Assembly: GCA_038232455.1 (NCBI GenBank) | Contig: JBBSHU010000004.1 | Location: 3,008-67,007 of the forward strand | DNA: 64,000 nucleotides | DNA from: DATAQC01 sp038232455 | GTDB lineage: Bacteria > Actinomycetota > Acidimicrobiia > Acidimicrobiales > AC-14 | Direction: 5' to 3' | Shown here: positions 60,322 to 64,000 of the stretch, piece by piece | How the letters are laid out: each line of letters begins with the position of its first letter | Numbering within the stretch: position 1 is the stretch's first letter | Translations under genes and position numbers: made by a program | The notes under the pieces: generated by a model | Seen by the model: only the letters and a program-made list of their open reading frames with translations | What the model was told of the DNA's origin: nothing | The model's database searches: none

Positions 60322-60545
60322 TCAGGACAGGCGGGCCACCAGCATCTTCTTGGCCCGGTCGACGATCTCACGGTCGGAGTCGGCCAGCTCCTCCAGCCAC
60401 TCGACCATCTCGTCGTCGCCGGCCGCTCGCGCATCGTCGGCGAAGGCGGTGTAACGGACCACGTCGGTGCGGCCTGCTGGAGCATCAGGACGAGGTCGTA
60501 GACATGGTCGGGTAGGCCTGTCGCGGTCTCGGTCGGTTCCGTCAT
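60322..60545 (-). pseudogene. Small acidic helical protein, frameshifted
   Basis: The start ATG at 60545 gives MTEPTETATGLPDHVYDL and on to LMLQQ. Then the frame breaks at about 60471-60474, where one G seems to be missing from a run. In the next frame the sequence continues cleanly (RTDVVRYTAFADDARAAGDD, EMVEWLEELADSDREIVDRA, KKMLVARLS) to a stop at 60322. The repaired product would be 74 residues, acidic and helical. No family recognised. Two well-coded halves in register suggest either a sequence error or a very recent mutation. Confidence 0.6.
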
Positions 60546-60706
60546 GGCGATCGGCCTACCCCGTCGGCACCGAGGTAATCCTGGCGGGCCGCGTGGTTGA
60601 ACCGGTCTGTACCGGGGATAATGATCAGGCCTGAGAAACTGGCCCGTAACAGTCGTCCCGTACGCCCCAAAAGGAGCACCCATGAATCTCGAGGGCGAGG
60701 CCTGAC

Positions 60707-61741
60707 ATGAGTGTTCTGGCGGTCGCACCGCGCGAGATCGCTGCTCCCCGGCTTCCCGATCGGCGCGGACCACTGAGCTCGTTCGTGATCGAGGCGCTCG
60801 GCCGCCCGTGCCACCGCCTCGGCGCGGGGCCTGCGGTGGACGGCTCATGGACCAGCGACGACTTCCAGCTTGCCCTGTACCTGTGTTACGAGCTGCACTA
60901 CCGGTCGTTCGCGGGTGTCGACGAGCGTTGGGAGTGGGAGCCGTCGTTGCTCGGGTTCCGCCGCGACCTGGAGGACGCCTTCGAGCGGGGCGTGCGCGAC
61001 CTGGTGCCCCGGCCGGGCAAATCCAGCGACGTCGCTGCGTCCCTCTGGCACATGATCGCCGACTCGTCGGGACCATCGCTGTCGGCCTTCGTGTCCGAGC
61101 AGGCCACGCCCACCCAGCTGCGCGAGTTCCTCGTCCACCGGTCCGCCTACCAGCTCAAAGAGGCCGACCCCCACACCTGGGCCATTCCCCGCCTGGCCGG
61201 CGAGGCCAAGGCCGCCATGGTCCACATCCAGGCCGACGAGTACGGCAACGGGGTCGAGGCGGCCATGCACTCGACGTTGTTCGCCGACACCCTCGCCGCC
61301 GCCGACCTCGACCCCACGTACGGCGCCTACCTCGACCAGCTTCCCGCACCGACGCTGGCCACGGTCAACCTGGTGTCCATGTTCGGCCTGCACCGACGGT
61401 TCCGGGGAGCCCTCGTCGGCCACCTGGCCATCTTCGAGATGACGTCGATCGGGCCCATGGGCCGGTACGCCGCTGCGGTCCGCCGGCTCGGAGTCGCCGC
61501 CAGCGGCTGGCGGTTCTACGACGTCCACGTCGAGGCCGACGCCGAGCACCAGTTCGTGGCCGCCGACCGCATGGCCGCCGGCCTGGCCGCGGCCGAGCCC
61601 GCCCTGGTCGGCGACATCCTCTTCGGTGCTCAGGCGATCATGGCCGTGGAGGAACGATTCACCCGTCACCTGCTCACCAGCTGGGAGTCGGGCTCCTCGT
61701 CGCTCCGCTACCCCCTGGGCGGCGAAGCAACCAACCGCTGA
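60707..61741 (+). CDS. Heme-oxygenase-like diiron (HDO) protein
   Basis: A 344-residue protein of the iron-containing redox enzyme (heme-oxygenase-like) superfamily. Helix motifs with possible metal ligands are YELHYRSFAG, HIQADEYGNG followed by HSTLF, LAIFEMTSIG and YDVHVEADAEHQF, the Glu/His spacing known from heme-oxygenase-like diiron oxygenases. Reaction unknown; relatives work in natural-product and amino-acid oxidation. GAGG lies before the ATG at 60707. The methyltransferase gene follows 36 bp later. Confidence 0.8.
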   Translation: MSVLAVAPREIAAPRLPDRRGPLSSFVIEALGRPCHRLGAGPAVDGSWTSDDFQLALYLCYELHYRSFAGVDERWEWEPSLLGFRRDLEDAFERGVRDLVPRPGKSSDVAASLWHMIADSSGPSLSAFVSEQATPTQLREFLVHRSAYQLKEADPHTWAIPRLAGEAKAAMVHIQADEYGNGVEAAMHSTLFADTLAAADLDPTYGAYLDQLPAPTLATVNLVSMFGLHRRFRGALVGHLAIFEMTSIGPMGRYAAAVRRLGVAASGWRFYDVHVEADAEHQFVAADRMAAGLAAAEPALVGDILFGAQAIMAVEERFTRHLLTSWESGSSSLRYPLGGEATNR

Positions 61742-61777
61742 GCTGACCCACGTACTGTTGGCGCGGGAGGTGGCCGC

Positions 61778-63214
61778 ATGGACCAGCGACGGCGTACGTC
61801 GACTTCGAACTTTGGCGTGGGCCGTCGCGAGAGCCACGACGCCACCGCCTTCTACGACCGCTTCCGCCCACCCGATCTCAGCGACGACGACCGCGTGGCG
61901 GCGCCTAGGCCCGTTCCCGAGCCCTTCGTGTGCGGCGACGCCCGGTCGATGGACGCGGTCGACGACGCGTCGGTCGCGCTGGTGGTCACGTCACCGCCGT
62001 ACTTCGCCGGCAAGCAGTACGAGGAGGAGCTCCAGCGCGAGGGCGTTCCCGGGTCCTACCTCGAGTATCTCGAGCTTCTCACCGAGGTCTTTGCCGAGTG
62101 CGTGCGCACGCTCGAGCCCGGTGGCCGCCTGGCCGTCAACGTGGCCAACCTCGGGCGCAAGCCCTACCGCAGCCTCTCGGCCGACATCGTCCGCATCCTC
62201 GTGCACGACCTCGGCCTGCTCCTGCGGGGTGAGCTGATCTGGCAGAAGGGTGAGGGCGCCAGTGGGTCGTGTGCGTGGGGATCGTTCCGAAGCCCGGCCA
62301 ACCCCGTCCTTCGCGACATCACCGAACGGGTCGTCGTGGCCAGCAAGGGACGCTTCGACCGGGCCCGGTCTGCCAGCCAGCGGGCGGCCGAGGGCCTTCC
62401 CCACCGCAGCGAGGTGGGCACCGACGACTTCATGACCCTGACGCTCGACCTCTGGTCGATCCCGCCCGAGAGCGCCAGGCGGGTCGGACACCCGGCCCCG
62501 TTCCCCGTCGAGCTTCCCGAAAAGCTCATCGATCTCTACACCTTCGTCGACGACCTGGTGCTCGATCCGTTCATGGGGAGCGGCTCGACCATGGTGGCCG
62601 CCGCCGGGCTGGGTCGCCGGTACGTGGGCTACGACCTCGATCCTGCCTACGTCGACATGGCCAGACGCCGGGTCGCCGGGGCCGCTCCTCAGGATGATCG
62701 TCTGTGGGCCGACGACGACCTGCGGAGCCGCGCCATTGGGGAGGGCAAGGCCGCGTCGCAGGTGGCCGAAGAGGCCCTCGTCGAGGCCGGCTTCACCATC
62801 ACCGGCCGTAACCACCGCGTTCCCAGGACAGCGGTGGCGGTGACCTTCTCGGCGCTCGACGGCGAAGGCCGCACGTGGCTGTTCGACGTGGTGGGACCGC
62901 TCACCCGTCATCGCGACGGGATGCTGCGCACCGACGTCGTGTGGAAGGCCCTGGGGAGAGCCAGTGCCCTCAGGGGGCGCGCTTCGTCGGACATGACGCC
63001 CCTCGTGTTCCTCACCACGAGCTTCCCCCGCCGACCGAGCGAGGGTGACACGGCGTTGCGCGCCGCCGGGCCGGCCGCCTTCTTCGACGCCGTCGACATC
63101 CTGGCCACCGATGGCCGTGGGCGGCTCCAGCGCTACGCCAAGGGCGGCTGTGCCGAGCGCGCCGAACCAGGCTTCTGGAGGGCCGCCGACCTCACCCGCT
63201 TGGCGGAAGGCTGA
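61778..63214 (+). CDS. Beta-class DNA methyltransferase with C-terminal domain
   Basis: A 478-residue protein. The catalytic motif TSPPYF (71-76) comes before the SAM motif DPFMGSGST (about 263-271), which is the beta class; SPPY favours N4-cytosine but N6-adenine is possible. After residue 320 comes a separate domain (AAVAVTFSALDGEGRTWLFD-like strands, then ALGRASAL and LVFLTTSFP) that resembles a restriction-endonuclease-like fold but shows no clear PD-(D/E)xK triad. No partner restriction gene is adjacent, so it may be an orphan methyltransferase. GGGAGG lies before the ATG. Confidence 0.8.
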   Translation: MDQRRRTSTSNFGVGRRESHDATAFYDRFRPPDLSDDDRVAAPRPVPEPFVCGDARSMDAVDDASVALVVTSPPYFAGKQYEEELQREGVPGSYLEYLELLTEVFAECVRTLEPGGRLAVNVANLGRKPYRSLSADIVRILVHDLGLLLRGELIWQKGEGASGSCAWGSFRSPANPVLRDITERVVVASKGRFDRARSASQRAAEGLPHRSEVGTDDFMTLTLDLWSIPPESARRVGHPAPFPVELPEKLIDLYTFVDDLVLDPFMGSGSTMVAAAGLGRRYVGYDLDPAYVDMARRRVAGAAPQDDRLWADDDLRSRAIGEGKAASQVAEEALVEAGFTITGRNHRVPRTAVAVTFSALDGEGRTWLFDVVGPLTRHRDGMLRTDVVWKALGRASALRGRASSDMTPLVFLTTSFPRRPSEGDTALRAAGPAAFFDAVDILATDGRGRLQRYAKGGCAERAEPGFWRAADLTRLAEG

Positions 63215-63282
63215 TCGGGTCGGGCGCGGCGACCCCTCCATTGCCAGGTTTCGTCCGTGACTCTTGGGAAGGAGCAGTAGGG

Positions 63283-63500
63283 ATGGGTGACGCTCGGGAT
63301 CCGGTCGCCCGCTTAGACCGAGGCGCAGGAGAGGGCACCTCGATGCGATGAGCGCCTGCTTCGCGGATGCGTGCCCCGACCACGACGCCGGCCGGAACGT
63401 TCGACAAGGCCCAACACGAGGAGTTCTTTCGGGCCTTCAAGAACACCCTGCCCGACGCGCATATGGAGGTCGTCCGACGAAACCTTTCCAGTCGGCCGCC
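63283..63500 (+). pseudogene. Decayed NTF2/SnoaL-like gene
   Basis: AAGGAG (63269-63274) and an ATG at 63283 start MGDARDPVARL, which soon hits a stop in frame 1. The second frame then reads RGHLDAMSACFADACPDHDAG, and the third frame FDKAQHEEFFRAFKNTLPDA followed by HMEVVR. Joined together these look like the N-terminal half of a SnoaL/NTF2-like protein (LDAMSACFADD and FxxxFRAxxxxxPDxHMEV patterns). At least two frameshifts and the loss of the second half make it a pseudogene. Otherwise 63215-63623 holds no gene that I can support. Confidence 0.45.
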
Positions 63501-63623
63501 CACAGTGCCCGACGGACCGCCCAGGAACGCCCGATCGCCTCCAAGCAGGCAAAGTAACCGGCGAACCCAGGCGGGAGAGGCACTCGACAATGCTCACGTG
63601 GCGCGAAGAGGTGCGTACGCTGC

Positions 63624-63652
63624 TTGTGTTACGAACACTTGTTCGGTATACT
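63624..63652 (+). promoter_or_regulatory. Promoter with -35 and -10 boxes
   Basis: TTGTGT (63624-63629) and TATACT (63647-63652) are separated by exactly 17 bp and lie about 32 bp before the first ATG of the DUF222 gene. They match the housekeeping sigma-70 consensus at four and five of six positions. The spacer holds an SOS box. Confidence 0.6.
63632..63645 (+). promoter_or_regulatory. LexA-type SOS box
   Basis: The perfect palindrome CGAAC-ACTT-GTTCG matches the LexA box of actinobacteria and Gram-positives (CGAAC-N4-GTTCG). It sits between the -35 and -10 boxes, where LexA would block RNA polymerase. DNA damage should therefore induce the gene downstream; this is inferred from the site alone. 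Confidence 0.65.
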
Positions 63653-63661
63653 TAGGTTCTC

Positions 63662-63677
63662 GGGAGGTACGCCTCCC
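63662..63677 (+). other. Hairpin in the 5' leader
   Basis: GGGAGG-TACG-CCTCCC is a perfect 6-bp stem with a tetraloop, in the leader of the DUF222 gene. The only Shine-Dalgarno-like sequence (GGGAGG) is inside the stem, so translation may be weak or controlled by this fold. Confidence 0.4.
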
Positions 63678-63684
63678 CTTGGTC

Positions 63685-64000
63685 ATGCCCTTTGGTTCGG
63701 GGTTGCAAATGTCCGTCGGTACCACCGTGGTGGAGATTGCCTCCGCCATCGACAACCTGACCGAAGTCGATCCCGGCGTCTTCGCTGACGGCGAGGCGTT
63801 GGTCGACCTGCACTGCCAGCTGGAACGACTGCTGGCGGTGACCACCCGGGCCACCGCCGCATTCGACGCCTCCGGGGCGTGGAAGCCCGACGGCGCCCAC
63901 TCGGCGGCGGCCTGGGCTGGGGACGCGCTGTCGCATGCCTATGCCCACAGCCCGGCGGCGGGTGCGTCTGGGCCGGGCCCTGCGGCACCTGCCGGTGACC
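63685..64000 (+). pseudogene. DUF222/HNH (13E12-type) protein, partial and frameshifted
   Basis: The start of a DUF222 protein (ALVDLHCQLERLLAVTTRAT, then AFDASGAWKPDGAHSAAAW), a family whose C-terminus usually holds an HNH nuclease and which includes the 13E12 repeats of mycobacteria. At 63914-63916 a GGG run seems to have one extra G. Without it the frame continues as the expected LGTRCRMPMPTARRRVRLG and RALRHLPVT. The window ends before the HNH part. An ATG at 63709 is an alternative start. The gene lies behind an SOS-box promoter. Confidence 0.7.

Noticed and set aside
60594..60622. TGGTTG and GATAAT with 17-bp spacing as the promoter of the diiron-oxidase-like gene.
   Set aside because: The -35 box is poor and no operator or leader feature supports it; possible but too weak to list.

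Overview
The window is very GC-rich (about 70%), densely coded DNA from the chromosome of an actinobacterium, probably of the Acidimicrobiia type. The markers are mycothiol chemistry (an MscR-type dehydrogenase and an MshA-like glycosyltransferase), a nickel superoxide dismutase with its protease SodX, a BldC-like and an RsiG-like regulator, an IdeR/DtxR-type iron box, a LexA-type SOS box of the actinobacterial form, TreY/TreZ trehalose synthesis and many GTG/TTG starts. The class assignment is inferred from gene content only. Nothing looks plasmid- or phage-borne; only the last 700 bp (a decayed NTF2-like gene and a DUF222/HNH 13E12-type gene) looks accessory.

Layout. 0-5 kb: a GT-C-like membrane protein, a 7-TM protein, an iron-uptake pair (FTR1 permease plus EfeO-type cupredoxin lipoprotein) behind a probable IdeR box, a truncated CAP-like secreted protein behind a structured leader, and a single-domain response regulator. 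5-10 kb (minus strand): SAM hydroxide adenosyltransferase with a coupled 29-residue membrane peptide, a BldC-like regulator, proC, a frameshifted M23 peptidase, an MshA-like glycosyltransferase and an RsiG-like protein. 10-19 kb: divergent sodX/sodN, a MoaD-CdsA-like fusion beside a double-hotdog MaoC protein, a zinc hydrolase, an alpha/beta hydrolase, an AarF kinase, a DksA/TraR protein, an ABC-F ATPase and a methyltransferase. 19.7 kb: tRNA-Lys(TTT). 20-33 kb: a disordered histone-H1-like protein, a NifU-N/HEAT protein with a gentisate-dioxygenase-like cupin, DUF72 plus a membrane metallophosphoesterase, a five-gene operon containing mscR and a DUF2231-Rieske protein, and a DUF885 protein.

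33.7-45.5 kb is the respiratory block, nearly all minus strand: serS, a 44-residue membrane peptide, sdhC and sdhD, then ctaB, a CoxI paralogue, a CoxIII paralogue, a membrane cupredoxin, ctaC (with cytochrome c), ctaD (with a C-terminal extension), ctaE, a subunit IV gene and ctaG. The CoxI paralogue keeps both low-spin heme histidines but has lost every CuB ligand, the cross-linked tyrosine and the high-spin heme ligand. It appears to be a heme-a electron carrier rather than an oxidase and is the most interesting object in the window.

45.5-64 kb: a D-cysteine desulfhydrase-like enzyme, a large SARP-like regulator, a phosphodiesterase divergent from a PHP protein, treZ/treY, an ATP-dependent DNA ligase, an RsbW-like ATPase next to a group-2 sigma factor, a cell-wall-sorting-like protein, a GYD protein, an FKBP isomerase, a heme-oxygenase-like diiron protein and a DNA methyltransferase with a C-terminal extension. 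At least four genes carry apparent single-base frameshifts, most in short G runs, so either sequence error or recent decay must be considered.
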